Source: Coleophoma eucalyptorum (taxonomy: Eukaryota > Ascomycota > Leotiomycetes > Helotiales > Dermateaceae). From it: DNA of 64,000 nt. The position numbers and the translations under genes are program-made. Each line of letters begins with the position of its first letter. Positions within the stretch are counted from its first letter, which is position 1. Location: positions 2,170,001 through 2,234,000 of the forward strand of contig JALRME010000002.1 of assembly GCA_026120035.1 (NCBI GenBank), in the 5' to 3' direction. The notes beneath the pieces are model-generated. The model had not been told where the DNA came from and searched no databases. It saw only the letters and a list, made by a program, of their open reading frames with translations. Shown piece by piece: positions 48,758-59,269 of the stretch.

Positions 48758-51121
48758 ATGTCACTCTTTGGGACATCGCCGGACGAGTCCTCCGTCGCAG
48801 CGACCAAGTCGCGACTCTCTCTTTTCGACGACGATGTTCCAACTCCAGGATCAAAGTCATCGCTATTCGCAGATGATGATAATGGCGCAGGTGGATCACC
48901 ATGGGGTATTCCGACTCCGAAGAAGGCTGGTCGAGGCGAATTGATCAAGACGCTGCTTCCTACTTCTGACGTCCCAGATACCTACATCGATACCTTTGAT
49001 AACATACTAAGAGACGGAGATAGTGCTGGAGGCAAGATCAGTCCTGCTGGGGTCACGAAAGTGCTGAGTGCTGCGAAGCTGGGAGCAGATGAACAGAGTC
49101 GCATTATGAGTATCGTTTCACCGTCCGGAGAAGCAGCTTTGGACCGCAGCGAGTTCAATGTGTTACTTGCATTGGTTGGGTTAGCTCAAGAGCACGAAGA
49201 AATCACTCTTGATGGTGTCGATGAGAGACGCAAGAGTATGAAATGCTGATTTTAAAATCCATGATTCACCAAGCTGATTATAGTAGATCTGCCAGTACCT
49301 AAATTACCCAGTCTTGTCTCCACCACTCCGCCTGCTGGCGTATCTGAGCTGGCAGCCAAACCTCCCCAACGACCAACAACACCTCCCACAGCACCACAAC
49401 AGATCCAGACACAACAACAAACAGTGCGTAAACCTTCGATGGACTTTCCTGAGTCAGATGATCCATGGGGCAGCCCAGCTATGCACAGAGGCCATGCGCA
49501 CGAGACCAATATTCCGAAGACAAATGGAACACCTAAATCGGCCAGCAACGGTACCCGTGAACCGATAAGGACTACAAGTAATTTCACAACCGCATCAACA
49601 GAAACATCCAATGGGAACGGGGTTTCAAATCGAGACTCTGATGCGCCAACTGCAGCATCGAGTGGTGTATGGGGATCCTACGATGGAAATTCAAATGCTT
49701 CTTTCACCAATACCACTGCCACAACCATTGGAGGTGGGGGTTTTGGGGGCGCAGGAGATGATGGTGATCGTACAGAACCTCCTAGACGTTCATTTGGTGG
49801 CGGTCAAATAGCCGGCGGGCCTGAAGAAACTGTGGTTATCACCTTGCTTCCTGAAAAAGAAGGAATGTTTATGTTTCAACACCACAACTATCAAGTCTCA
49901 AATCCAAGGAAGAACAGTAAAGTTGTGAGGAGATATAGTGATTTTGTGTGGCTTCTTGACTGCTTACAAAAGCGCTATCCTTTCAGACAATTACCGCTTC
50001 TGCCACCGAAGAGAGTTGGAGGTTAGTGAGAACGACGATAGCTGCCATTTCCGTACTAATCCTGAGTAGTAAACGGAAACCATTTGGCTGCTGATAGCAC
50101 CTTCATTGAGAAGCGAAGAAGAGGGCTTTCGCGATTCTCAAATGCACTTGTCCGGCACCCAGTCTTGAGCCAAGAGCAACTCGTGATCATGTTTCTAACT
50201 GTTCCAACTGTGAGTGACTCTTTCTTATCGTAGACCCTCTGGCTAAAGCGTACTGACTAGCACCAGGAACTCGCTGTATGGCGCAAGCAAGCGACAATAT
50301 CCGTTCAGGAAGAGTTCGTCGGTAAAAGCCTGCCCCAAGGACTGGAGGACTCTTTGTCGCCAACTCTGGAAGATCTTTTTGACCGTACACGCTCAGGAGT
50401 TCGCAGATCTGCTGAGATCTATATCAACCTTTGCAACCTCATGGATCGCCTGTCTAAGCGAAACGAGGGTCTTGCTGCTGATCACTTACGGCTCTCTCTA
50501 TCATTACAATCATTAACAGATGCATCAAGTGACACTTATGCCACGGACACAAATGATGTTCCACTTCTTAACGAAGGCCTTCAAGCTACGGCCAAGCACG
50601 TGTCAAACAGCCAGAGTTTGCTCGAAGACGAAGCAAGAGCGTGGGATCAAGGCGTTTTGGAAGATCTGAAGCGACAGCGCGACTCTCTCGTCAGTATGAG
50701 AGACATGTTCGATCGTCGCGAAAGATACGACAAGGACAACATCCCTTACCTGGAGCGAAGAATACAAAGCAACGAAAGCAAGCTTGTCGCTATTCGAGGG
50801 AGACCGGAAGGGTTAATCAAACCAGGAGAAATTGAGAAGGTTACAGAAGCCATAATCAAGGTATATCTGAATTCTCCCTATTAATTCTGAATACTAACAG
50901 GCTTGCTTAAGGACAAAGAGTCGATTGTTGCTCAACATGCCCGAGGGGTTTTCGTGAAGGAATGTATCAGGGACGAACTCATTAACTTTCAGCAAACACA
51001 GTATCATGTCAGCCGCTGGAACCAGGACTGGGCACAAGAGCGTGTGAAGTACTCAGAGTTGCAAGCAGATAATTGGAAGCAATTGCATGAAGAGCTGGAT
51101 GGTATGCCGATTGGAGATTAG
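48758..51121 (+). CDS. MVP1: Sorting nexin Mvp1 (SNX8-like)
   Basis: A PX-BAR sorting nexin for retrograde endosome-to-Golgi/vacuolar sorting. Five exons: 48758-49235, 49287-50021, 50070-50209, 50267-50860, 50912-51121, giving 718 aa. Introns are 51, 48, 57 and 51 nt. The N-terminal half has MSLFGTSPDES, an EH/EF-like segment (ITLDGVDERRKS preceded by a helix pair), then a long disordered Ser/Thr/Asn/Gly region. The PX domain starts near ETVVITLLPEKEGMFMFQHHNYQV and includes RRYSDFVWLLDCLQKRYPFRQLPLLPPKRVG (the phosphoinositide-binding RRYSDF and PP motifs). The helical BAR region follows (EIYINLCNLMDRLSKRNEGLAADHLRLS ... SLVSMRDMFDRRERYDKDNIPYLERRI ... VKECIRDELINFQQTQYHVSRW). The last intron uses the second of two possible acceptors, listed as a finding. 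Confidence 0.93.
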
Positions 51122-51469
51122 AAATGGAGAGACCATTCCATCTGTACTTACTTCTGTGTCGGAGTTTTAATATCTTGAGCGGTCACTTCGGGTGAGTAAT
51201 TAGTTTGAAGACACCAGCGCCTGTACACATAATGATTTTTGAGGAAGCATTGGAGTAGATAGAATACTTCTTCACTGCATCAATCTATATATTTCTGCAC
51301 CAATAAGTAGGACTGAGGCCTGAGGCAATTAGCCCCTCGCTTGCGATTGCGATAACTGCTCTGCTATCGTCCGCCCTGGTCAACTTCACAGCAAAACAAC
51401 TTCCGACCCCTCCTACACCTCCCCAATATCACTCTCACACCAACATCTGCGCGGGCAGACTAATTCGCG
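51122..51469. other. Intergenic region MVP1 / DCN1
   Basis: About 350 bases; MVP1 3' flank and DCN1 promoter. Nothing else was seen. Confidence 0.5.
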
Positions 51470-53156
51470 ATGCCACCCACACCAAAGCAACGTCAAGATC
51501 TGAACCAGTTCATGATCCTGACCGGTACGACAGAAAGAATTGCTACTAGGGTGAGTCAAGCGTTGGGAAACAAGACAAGCAGGCATAATGGGACTGTCAG
51601 CTAATCGATCTTGCTTCAGTTTCTTAAAAGCGCAGGGTGGAAACTAGAGGCTGCGTCTGACAGGTAATACTTCTTCCAAATTTTGCAAGAACTATTTCGA
51701 TGGGGTACTTCAGTGGAATGGAATGACTGGATGGGCATGGCAAATGGGCTCAAGGCAACGACATACTGTTTTGAACGAACCTCACCTTACTGCCTCGAAG
51801 CGCCAATATTCTCTGCCCAAACGTTACTTCACTGGGTCCATACACTTTCAAGTTCTCAATCACCAATTTACAAGTTTCGGCAACGGATTAGGACATGTCA
51901 AGCTGGCAGGCTTCCGCTTCAGATCATAAGCGCGATTGTTTACAGAATCTGGAGGCCAGCAGAAACTCGATCAGTTGAGCGGTGACGAACCAGAGAGACA
52001 AGCTTTCATCCTGTCATGTCAGGGAGGGAAATGACACAGCTATTGACACTGCCTCTTATCTTTCTGGAAATTACTAGTTCGGTCTCACCAAGATCCACAA
52101 CTTCTAGTAATAGCCATTTGGAAGAATTTGGCTGGGATAAGCAGCTGAAGAAAGCTCAAGCTCTCTGGGGTGTTCACCGTGTGACTTGGCAACAACACTG
52201 CATGCAAGCACTGTCACAAGTCCGAGCCAAGCGAGTAATTCTGAAGTTCGGAATTTGAAAGTCTACCATTGATGAGAATCCAGTATCAAAAACCGGGAAC
52301 AACACAATTACACGCGATAACTATGGCTAGCCTTGGTTATGGTAGTTGCTAACATCTTTTCAAACAGTTATTTCGCTCAAGCAAATTCTGCTGGTACACC
52401 GGCTAAAGACACTTCCGCAACATTAACAAAGCTTTTTGATAAATACCGAGGTTGGTTTCTGCCCTTCAAATGAGTTGTCATTACTTATAGGAATTACCTT
52501 TTCAGATGAAGAACAGGATGAAGCAAACACTGCTGGTGTTGATGGTACCATGACCTACCTAGGTGACCTCGAAGTCAACATGGAAAATATTGAGGTTTTA
52601 GTACCTCTTGAGATTATCCAGGCTCCTGTAGTTGGAGAAATGACCAGACAAGGCTTTGTTGATGGTTGGAAAGCTCTTGGGTCCGTCAGCGCACATAAAT
52701 CCTTGGCAATATACTAATCCTGTTCCTAGCCTCGATACCGTGGACAAGCAAAAGGCTTATGTTGCGGAGCAAGTGAAGCTACTTCCAACTAATCCTACCC
52801 TCTTCAAGCGTGTCTATAGACATACCTTTGTCTGTGCAAGAGAAGCTGGGGCAAAGGCCCTCAAGGTGGAAGAGGCTCTTATCTATTGGGGTATGCTCTT
52901 CTCTCCTGCTGGACGACCATGGGCTTCTGCGACAATAAACTGGTTCGAGCTGTGGAGTGAGTTCCTACAGAGCAAGTGGACAAAGAGTGTTAACAAGGAT
53001 ATGTGGAACCAAACTCTGGAATTCGCCAACAAGAGCATGCAAGATGAAAGCCTCAGTTTCTGGAGTGAAGATGGCGCTTGGCCAGGAGTTATAGACGAGT
53101 TTGTAGCATACGCTAAAGAGAAACGTGGGTTACCAGAACCTATGGAGACGGATTAG
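51470..53156 (+). CDS. DCN1: Dcn1 NEDD8-ligase (defective in cullin neddylation 1)
   Basis: An E3 that stimulates Nedd8/Rub1 transfer to cullins. Five exons: 51470-51550, 51620-51663, 52368-52450, 52506-52680, 52730-53156, giving 269 aa. Introns are 69, 704, 55 and 49 nt; the second is unusually long. The N-terminus (QDLNQFMILTGTTERIATRFL ... WKLEAASDSYFAQAN) is the UBA-like domain. The rest is the PONY/cullin-binding domain: LFDKYRDEEQDEAN, GVDGTMTYLGDLEVNMENIEVLVPLEIIQAPVVGEMTRQGFVDGWKALG, then ATINWFELWSEFLQSKWTKSVNKDMWNQTLEF and WPGVIDEFV. The third intron could end at either TATAG (52492) or TTTCAG (52505); the second gives the better-conserved RDEEQDE join. There is no N-terminal Cys-rich or acidic extension. 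Confidence 0.93.
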
Positions 53157-53441
53157 ATTGTTGATTGCCAGTTATTTCTGCGTGTCAATACGATCACGGC
53201 AAGTAATGAGGAGATGAGCTTAGAAGCATTTGCATGGTTGTACAACGGCGCATGGGGAGCGATGGAGTTTGGAAGTCAGACATCCAGACTAATAACAAAA
53301 CTCATGAACACTTTCTTTATGTTCCTAAGCGGCTTGAACAGATGAGTATAGATCATTTGATTACTCCCAGTACGCCTTCCAATGCCATATGATACATGAT
53401 CCTACAACTCACAGGATCCTACCTGAATGAATCCTCGTCTA

Positions 53442-53908
53442 TCATGAAGTCTCCCTCGACTGCCAGGGTATTTGCCCCCCAATCTTGCTCAAGCTTTCCA
53501 GGGTCCCGCTTCCCAATTTCACTGAGCTAAACTTGATCATTCGCGGATCCAACCCTAACGTTCTCCGAACATCGTCTTGAGTCTTGCTTGATGCATCGTA
53601 TCTCATGACAAAGTAGTGGCCCTCGTGGTACAGAGATTGATGTTTGCGAGTTCGTTTTGGGAGACTGGAAACTCCCCAATTGGTAATGCCACGTATCGTT
53701 CCACCGGATTGAAGCACAAGTGAGCCGGCGGTACGTGCGATTCTGATTTGTGTCAGTCAATATGTTCGCGAACCATTGTTGGATGAGGATTCTCGTACTC
53801 CTTGACCTCGGCGAGGTTGCCTGGCCGGACCTGTATCATCATTAGCTATCTACAGAAGCCTCTCTAGATTTGCTTGTGCCTTACAATTGCAATCAGTTCG
53901 TAGAGCAT
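53442..53908 (-). CDS. MRP17: Mitochondrial small-subunit ribosomal protein bS6m (Mrp17)
   Basis: A mitoribosomal small-subunit protein, 118 aa. Exons: 53908-53885 (eight codons), 53830-53799 (32 nt), 53742-53442, with introns of 54 nt (GTAAGG, acceptor ACAG) and 56 nt (GTACGA, acceptor TCAG). The splice builds MLYELIAIVRPGNLAEVKEI, then ARTAGSLVLQSGGTIRGITNWGVSSLPKR. The bS6 core strand pattern continues with HEGHYFVMRYDASSKTQDDVRRTLGLDPRMIKFSSVKL. Without the two tiny first exons the gene would seem to start at an internal Met near 53717. It is divergent from RRB1 with only 203 bases between the starts. Confidence 0.93.
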
Positions 53909-54111
53909 GTTGTGTTCCTGTTCTTCGATCGAGGTTGTCTCAACACCTCGCTGGCGGCTCGCGACTCTGAAAGATTCAGAAGCGGCTTCCAAATTAGTGA
54001 CCCCTGTAAGGACCCACAAAAAAGTGCAATCGCAAATCCGATAAGAAAACTTTCCCCTCCACACAAACACAAAATATTGTATTCAACCTCAGCAACCAAG
54101 ACGTTGCAACC
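53909..54111. promoter_or_regulatory. Short bidirectional promoter MRP17 / RRB1
   Basis: Only 203 bases separate two divergent ribosome-related genes (mitoribosomal protein and cytosolic ribosome assembly factor). Both promoters must be here. I see A-rich tracts (AAAAAAG near 54010, ACAAAATATTG near 54068) but no motif I can name with confidence. Confidence 0.6.
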
Positions 54112-55639
54112 ATGTCTAAACGACCCGCGGAGGAATTCGAGAATGAAGATATCGCGCTGAAAGGCGGCGATCGCCCTGAAAAGCCTGAGCTAGATGATGG
54201 AGTTGGAGAATTTGAGGACGAGTTCGAGGATGAGTTCGAGAGCGAGGATGAGATCTTTGAGGCGGGTGTAGATGGCAGGCCGGATGCAGAGAGGGAGGAA
54301 GAGGAGAAGGCCGGTATGTTAGAATCTCTCAGAATTCGATACTCACTGCTGACTCTGCCCCGCAGAAGAGATGGACTTGGACCAACAGACATTTATTGTG
54401 GGCAGAAACAAGCTCGAACCTGGGCAAACATTGTCTCCGGATCTTACCACTTATGAGATGCTTCATGCTTTGAGCACCCCATGGCCTTGTCTTTCTTTCG
54501 ATATTGTTAAGGATGGATTGGGAGACAACCGGAAAACCTACCCTGCCACGATGTATGCTGTAGCAGGAACGCAAGCAGACAGTAAGAGAGAAAAGGAGAA
54601 CCAATTGATGGTTATGAAGTTTAGTGGGCTCAGCAGAATGGAAAGAGACCAGGATGGAGATGAATCATCAGACGACGATGACGAGGATGCAGACCCGATC
54701 TTGGAATCAACGTCAATACCTATGACCTCTACCACGAACCGGATAAGAGCTCATCAAACCCCAGCTTCGGACTCGTCCCGCCCTCCTACCACCCTTACAG
54801 CTTCCATGACCGAGGCAGGTCAAGTTCTCATTCACGATGTTACACCTCATTTAGCTTCCTTTGATACCCCCGGCACAATTATCACCCCACAACAAAACAA
54901 GCCTCTGTCTACCCTCCGCATGCACAAATCCGAAGGTTATGCCGTTGACTGGTCTCCTCTCGTGTCCACCGGTAAACTCCTCACTGGTGACAATGATGGC
55001 AAGATCTACATTACCACAAGGACGGCAGGCGAAGGTTGGGCTACAGACTCGCGGCCCATGATTGGTCACGAAGGCAGTATTGAGGAACTGCAATGGAGTC
55101 CCTCAGAACGTAATGTCTTTGCTTCAGCATCTAGCGATGGCACCATCAGAGTCTGGGATGTACGAAGTAAAAGCAGGACTGCTGCCGTTACTGTCCAGGT
55201 CAGCGACACTGATGTCAATGTTATGTCTTGGTCTCACCAAACATCTCATCTCCTGGCATCCGGAGCTGATGATGGTACGTGGGCAGTCTGGGACTTGCGA
55301 CAATGGAAACCAAGCAGCACGTCCAAGCCGTCGAAGCCTACGCCGGTGGCGAGCTTTAACTTCCACAAGGAGCAGATCACGAGCGTGGAGTGGCATCCAA
55401 CTGATGACAGTATTGTGGCAGTTGCAGCTGGAGATGATACCCTCACACTGTGGGACTTGGCTGTCGAGCTTGACGATGAGGAAAGCAAAGATACTGGTGG
55501 AAACCCCGAGGTACCACCACAGCTTTTGTTCGTTCACTATATGCAAAAGGCCAAGGAGGTCCACTGGCACCCACAGATTCCCGGTGCTTTGGTTGGAACG
55601 GGAGAAAACTTCAATGTTTTCAAGACTATTAGCGTGTAG
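54112..55639 (+). CDS. RRB1: WD40 ribosome-assembly protein Rrb1 (GRWD1-like)
   Basis: A nuclear chaperone for ribosomal protein uL3 (Rpl3) in 60S assembly, from family knowledge. Exons 54112-54313 and 54366-55639 (52-nt intron, GTATGT, acceptor GCAG) code 491 aa. The first about 70 residues are highly acidic (EFEDEFEDEFESEDE) and follow MSKRPAEEFENED. Conserved blocks are FIVGRNKLEPGQTLSPDLTTYEMLHALSTPWPCLSFDIVKD and the CAF1C-like start, an acidic insertion (DGDESSDDDDEDADP), then WD repeats, including HKSEGYAVDWSPLV, GHEGSIEELQWSPSERNVFASASSDGTIRVWDVRS, SDTDVNVMSWSHQTSHLLASGADDGTWAVWDLRQW, HKEQITSVEWHPTDDSIVAVAAGDDTLTLWDLAVE and KEVHWHPQIPGALVGTGENFNVFK. It is intact. Confidence 0.95.
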
Positions 55640-56938
55640 AATCTAAAAAATCAAAGAGTTCTCATGTCCATACTTCCTTACTTACAATTCAAATTTGCTC
55701 AAGCTATCCTCTAGCTTGGGAAGATGTCTTGGGACTGAGCCGGTTAGATCGAACAAGAGCTTCCGTATTGGGAGTATAGCTTCGACGTACAAGCTGGTAA
55801 GATCTGGGCCGCCGATTCATTGTTCGGCAAGCGCCGTAGTCAGTCATTCTCATAGATTATGATTCTTTTTGAAGGTGACGCGGACCCTTCAGGCAGCATA
55901 CCAGATTATATTGAGCAGCAGGCCATGCACAAAGCTAAAATCAAATAAACACCCAGCGTTCAATTTTTCTCTCAACCAAGCGGAATGTGAGTTCTGTCCC
56001 GCCACAAAAGGAGATGCTTAGAATCCACAGCCTCATCGGAAACCTCCGATGGGAGGAACCTTCAGAGCGGGGTGGGTGTTGCTCTGATCTTCGACGCGCC
56101 CCAGAGTTCTTAGGCTTTACTTCACTCATCGCCCATCACTATTCCCGCGTTCGTTGCGGACTGCATTGCTTTTTTCCCCCAACCCTTCCGAAGGCCACTC
56201 GTGCTAAACCCATCGAGAAACAGGTCATCCATCATGGGGACTTCTCATCTCTTGCGGGAGGAAGCAAGGAGCAGTTGTTGGACCTGCATTATTTTACGAA
56301 GTAGCAAGCATTCTGCAGCAGGCAAGGAGACGCGAGAACAACGTTACCCTGTGGTAATTGCCCCCAAGTCACAACTGCAGCGCCGTGAGAAAGAGCAATG
56401 GAGTGCGGAGGCGAACGGGGGATCTTACAAGCTTCTACCATTGGCATGGAGCTCAGATTTATTGGGAAAGAGGCGGGATCTAGGCTGACGGGGCAGGCGG
56501 GCAACAGCGAATCAGAGCCATTCAATACCACCGCTCGTGACGGGTATCAATGCTGGGCCAGGTTCAGATTGGAGTGTCTGGCTGAGGGCAAATTCAATGG
56601 GCTGCACGCTGACCTTGTCCTGGTGCCCTTGTGCCCTTCCCCGCAATCCCGTAGCCATGGAAATGCGGGATAGCCAGCTGACGAGTTAGGAAGCTTACGC
56701 TGCATGCCCCATTGTCCCTCTGCACTTCCTCAATCTTCTCCTTTCGTCGTCTGCTTGTTTCACCGACGGAGTTGGTCCTGTGCAGCAGTTCCTCATCTTC
56801 CACGCATCGCAAATGAGTGAGTGTCTTCAAGTACTCTTCTACGTGGAGCATATGAAGACTCCAATTTAGTAGACTTCATTGGATCCCTTCTAGCTACCAC
56901 CCCATAGCACTGCATCTCTCGAGGAATCCCACGTGAGC
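55640..56938. other. Intergenic region RRB1 / unrecognised basic protein
   Basis: About 1.3 kb containing the RRB1 3' flank and the promoter of the downstream gene. Short frames on both strands have no motif. No RNA gene seen. Confidence 0.45.
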
Positions 56939-57703
56939 ATGCTACGCATCGGTCCAGCCAGAGAACATGCTGCAGAAATCTTTACTTTTACCTTCGCTCT
57001 ACCAACCCTCAAGTTCTCATTCGATCAGCAATGTGTTATACCTGCCACGACTGCTCGCTCATTCAAGCGCCGACGAGCCCTTTCTGATGTAGACGGGGCC
57101 GCCAACGAAGGAAGAAAGAAGCGGCGTCTCAGACTTCAGCTTATCACCTCTCGACTCAGTCGACCATTTTCGCAACCCGCAACAAACATTATCAACCGTG
57201 GCAACTCTAAAATATCAGCATGGTCCAGAAATAGATTGATAGGAAGGACTGAACTCAGGAAGGCTGCAATCCTAAACCACATTCGCCTAAGTATGGATCC
57301 AGCAAGGAGTTTGGAACGTTACGGTCATTTTCATGGGAGGGGAGCGATGCCGTTGAAGGATCTCATGGAGCAGAAGCCTCGGCATTACGAGATGCCATTA
57401 CCCCCGTCACCGCTTGGTCTATCCAATTATGATGCGTTGGATTTGGAGGACGATATGTTAGAAGAAATGCACCGAAACAGGGATGGAGGTGGAATCGAGG
57501 GTACGGTTCAAATATACAGCGATTTTAATTTCCTAGATCCTGTTACTGGGGACGGAGACGACTACGGTTACCTTGATGCTTTGGATGGTATTCATCCAGA
57601 AGACTTGCCTGATGCGGCACCGATGCCTCCAGAAGAAAGTATCTTGGGCCTACTACGAGAAGAAGAAAGACTTGATGGACAATTTATTCGGTTGGAGGGA
57701 TGA
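56939..57703 (+). CDS. Unrecognised basic protein with nuclear-localisation-like segments
   Basis: A 254-aa frame starting at ATG 56939; a longer frame from 56933 would begin with GTG. I do not recognise a named family, but it has the look of a conserved fungal protein. Residues about 25-75 contain FSFDQQCVIPATTARSFKRRRALSD and GRKKRRLRLQLITSRLSRPFSQPATNIINRGNSKISAW, with two bipartite-like basic clusters (KRRR and RKKRR) that suggest nuclear import. A second basic helix follows (RLIGRTELRKAAILNHIR). The C-terminal half is acidic, including YDALDLEDDMLEEMHRNRD and YSDFNFLDPVTGDGDDYGYLDALDGIHPEDLP. The first about 22 residues (MLRIGPAREHAAEIF...) are poorly structured and may be untranslated or belong to an unseen exon; the conserved part starts at FSFDQQC. 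Function unknown. Confidence 0.68.
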   Translation: MLRIGPAREHAAEIFTFTFALPTLKFSFDQQCVIPATTARSFKRRRALSDVDGAANEGRKKRRLRLQLITSRLSRPFSQPATNIINRGNSKISAWSRNRLIGRTELRKAAILNHIRLSMDPARSLERYGHFHGRGAMPLKDLMEQKPRHYEMPLPPSPLGLSNYDALDLEDDMLEEMHRNRDGGGIEGTVQIYSDFNFLDPVTGDGDDYGYLDALDGIHPEDLPDAAPMPPEESILGLLREEERLDGQFIRLEG

Positions 57704-58199
57704 GATTGAGCCGAAGGCATCAGATACCATGCCCGACTGTGCACACAACATGTAATTCTAGGGTAATCTTTATGTCATATTTATACTGAAATTCCAAGCT
57801 ACCATCAAGTATGCTAACTTCTGAGCCACCACCTCCAGAATTGACAATTACTAAAGTCATATGAAAGTTGAAGATCTTTTTGTGCTCAGTTATTGAATCT
57901 GCTGGAAAAATCACAAAGTCGCTTTCCCAAACAACTGGATAGTTTTGAAGAATTGTGGCTTTTCTTAACAATGGATAAATCGAATAGTCCATGGATATTG
58001 ACAAGCACTGGTGTATGAAGATTACCTTAATACCAAACCTCGGTGATCGAGGAACATATTAGATTCTGTTCATTGTCATACTTCTCCCTAAGCGACCTAC
58101 TCCGGGGAGGTCAAGTCGGTAACCAGAATAGTGACCAAACCCTAAAGTATCTCTTCATATTTTGGGTTGATAATATACTAATTTCAAATATAGCGGCAA
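57704..58199. other. Convergent intergenic region
   Basis: About 500 bases between two gene 3' ends. A minus frame at 57720-58004 has no motif and lies in AT-rich DNA, so I treat it as noncoding. Confidence 0.5.
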
Positions 58200-58851
58200 T
58201 TACATTGCTTGGAACTTTCTAGCACGATCGATAGCAATATCACACATAGCCTTTGAAGTATACATTAGCACTCGTGAAACAGTCGCAGAATGAAGCGGTG
58301 TACCTTGATTGCCTCCGCTCTTTCTAGCTTGATATCACCTCTATCAATTCTGAATCGCATGTTTTCCATAATGACCGGTCGAGACCTCCCATTCACGAAC
58401 ACTCTACCACCCTTATCAATGACCCACTGGTATATGTCTAGAAATCGGACAAGACTTACACGTATCTAAGCCCTGGAAAAGTCTCCTCATACTCAGCATT
58501 CAGATCTCTCAGCTTCTTTGCTTCTTCCTCGCCACCAGTGTTCAGCTGAGCTTGCTCTGCCTTCGACTGGGCACTTTCCACCTTCTTTTCTCCCAAACGT
58601 GGATGAGCTCCCAGGATCTTGTCGAGCCACTCAGTGTCACTGGTCGAGGCACTCTTGGATAAATCTGTCAGTTGAACTTCCACACGGGCAACCAGTTCAT
58701 TGTAGGTCGCAAATGTTTCGCTATGGATGAGATCAATCGATAAGGTGTGTAGAGCCATGCATGGCTCGAATAGTGCATCTAGTACAGCTGCTCGCTCGAT
58801 TGTTGAGAGTGCAGGAAGCCCTGAGATTGGAGGTAATTGATAAGATGCCAT
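58200..58851 (-). CDS. 2-oxo-4-hydroxy-4-carboxy-5-ureidoimidazoline (OHCU) decarboxylase
   Basis: The enzyme of the uric-acid degradation pathway that converts OHCU to S-allantoin, acting after uricase and HIU hydrolase. Exons 58851-58460, 58403-58304 and 58250-58200 with introns of 56 nt (GTAAGT, acceptor GTAG) and 53 nt (GTACAC, acceptor AAAG) code 180 aa. The spliced frame gives the typical end FPGLRYVVFVNGRSRPVIMENMRFRIDRGDIKLERAEAI and CDIAIDRARKFQ. The N-terminus is MASYQLPPISGLPALSTIERAAVLDALFEP, then a conserved block with WLDKILGAHPRLGEKK (the catalytic HPRLG) and LRDLNAEYEETFPG. No other uricolytic genes are in the window. Confidence 0.92.
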
Positions 58852-59269
58852 TTCAAAGAACTTCTAATAGAAACAATAGAGCTTCTCTCAAGTTGAATTC
58901 CGAAATAATAACACGGTGTACCTGAGATTCTAGAACACTAAGTTAGGCTTCCTTAAGTGATGAGATAGCTCAAGTTCGGAACTCAGTGATTAGTATTATA
59001 TTTCGATGCTATTTTGGATTGACGGAAGAACTTGTTAGCTTACTATCAATTCTAATTAAAAGAGGAACATACTATGAGGTATATGAAATGGTAGTCATGT
59101 TACAAGCTACAATGGGAGGCTCTCGACTTCTTGATATACACCCCTATGGCAGCTACGCTAAGCCTAAAATGGGGTAGCGTATATATTTCCTTCGCGACGT
59201 TCAAAACCCGCGTTGATTGCTGTATCTGAATGCGCCGAACTCCTATAATACTCCATACCATACGTCAAG
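58852..59269. promoter_or_regulatory. Divergent promoter OHCU decarboxylase / PRP19
   Basis: About 420 AT-rich bases between divergent genes. No other coding signal and no motif I can name. Confidence 0.5.
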
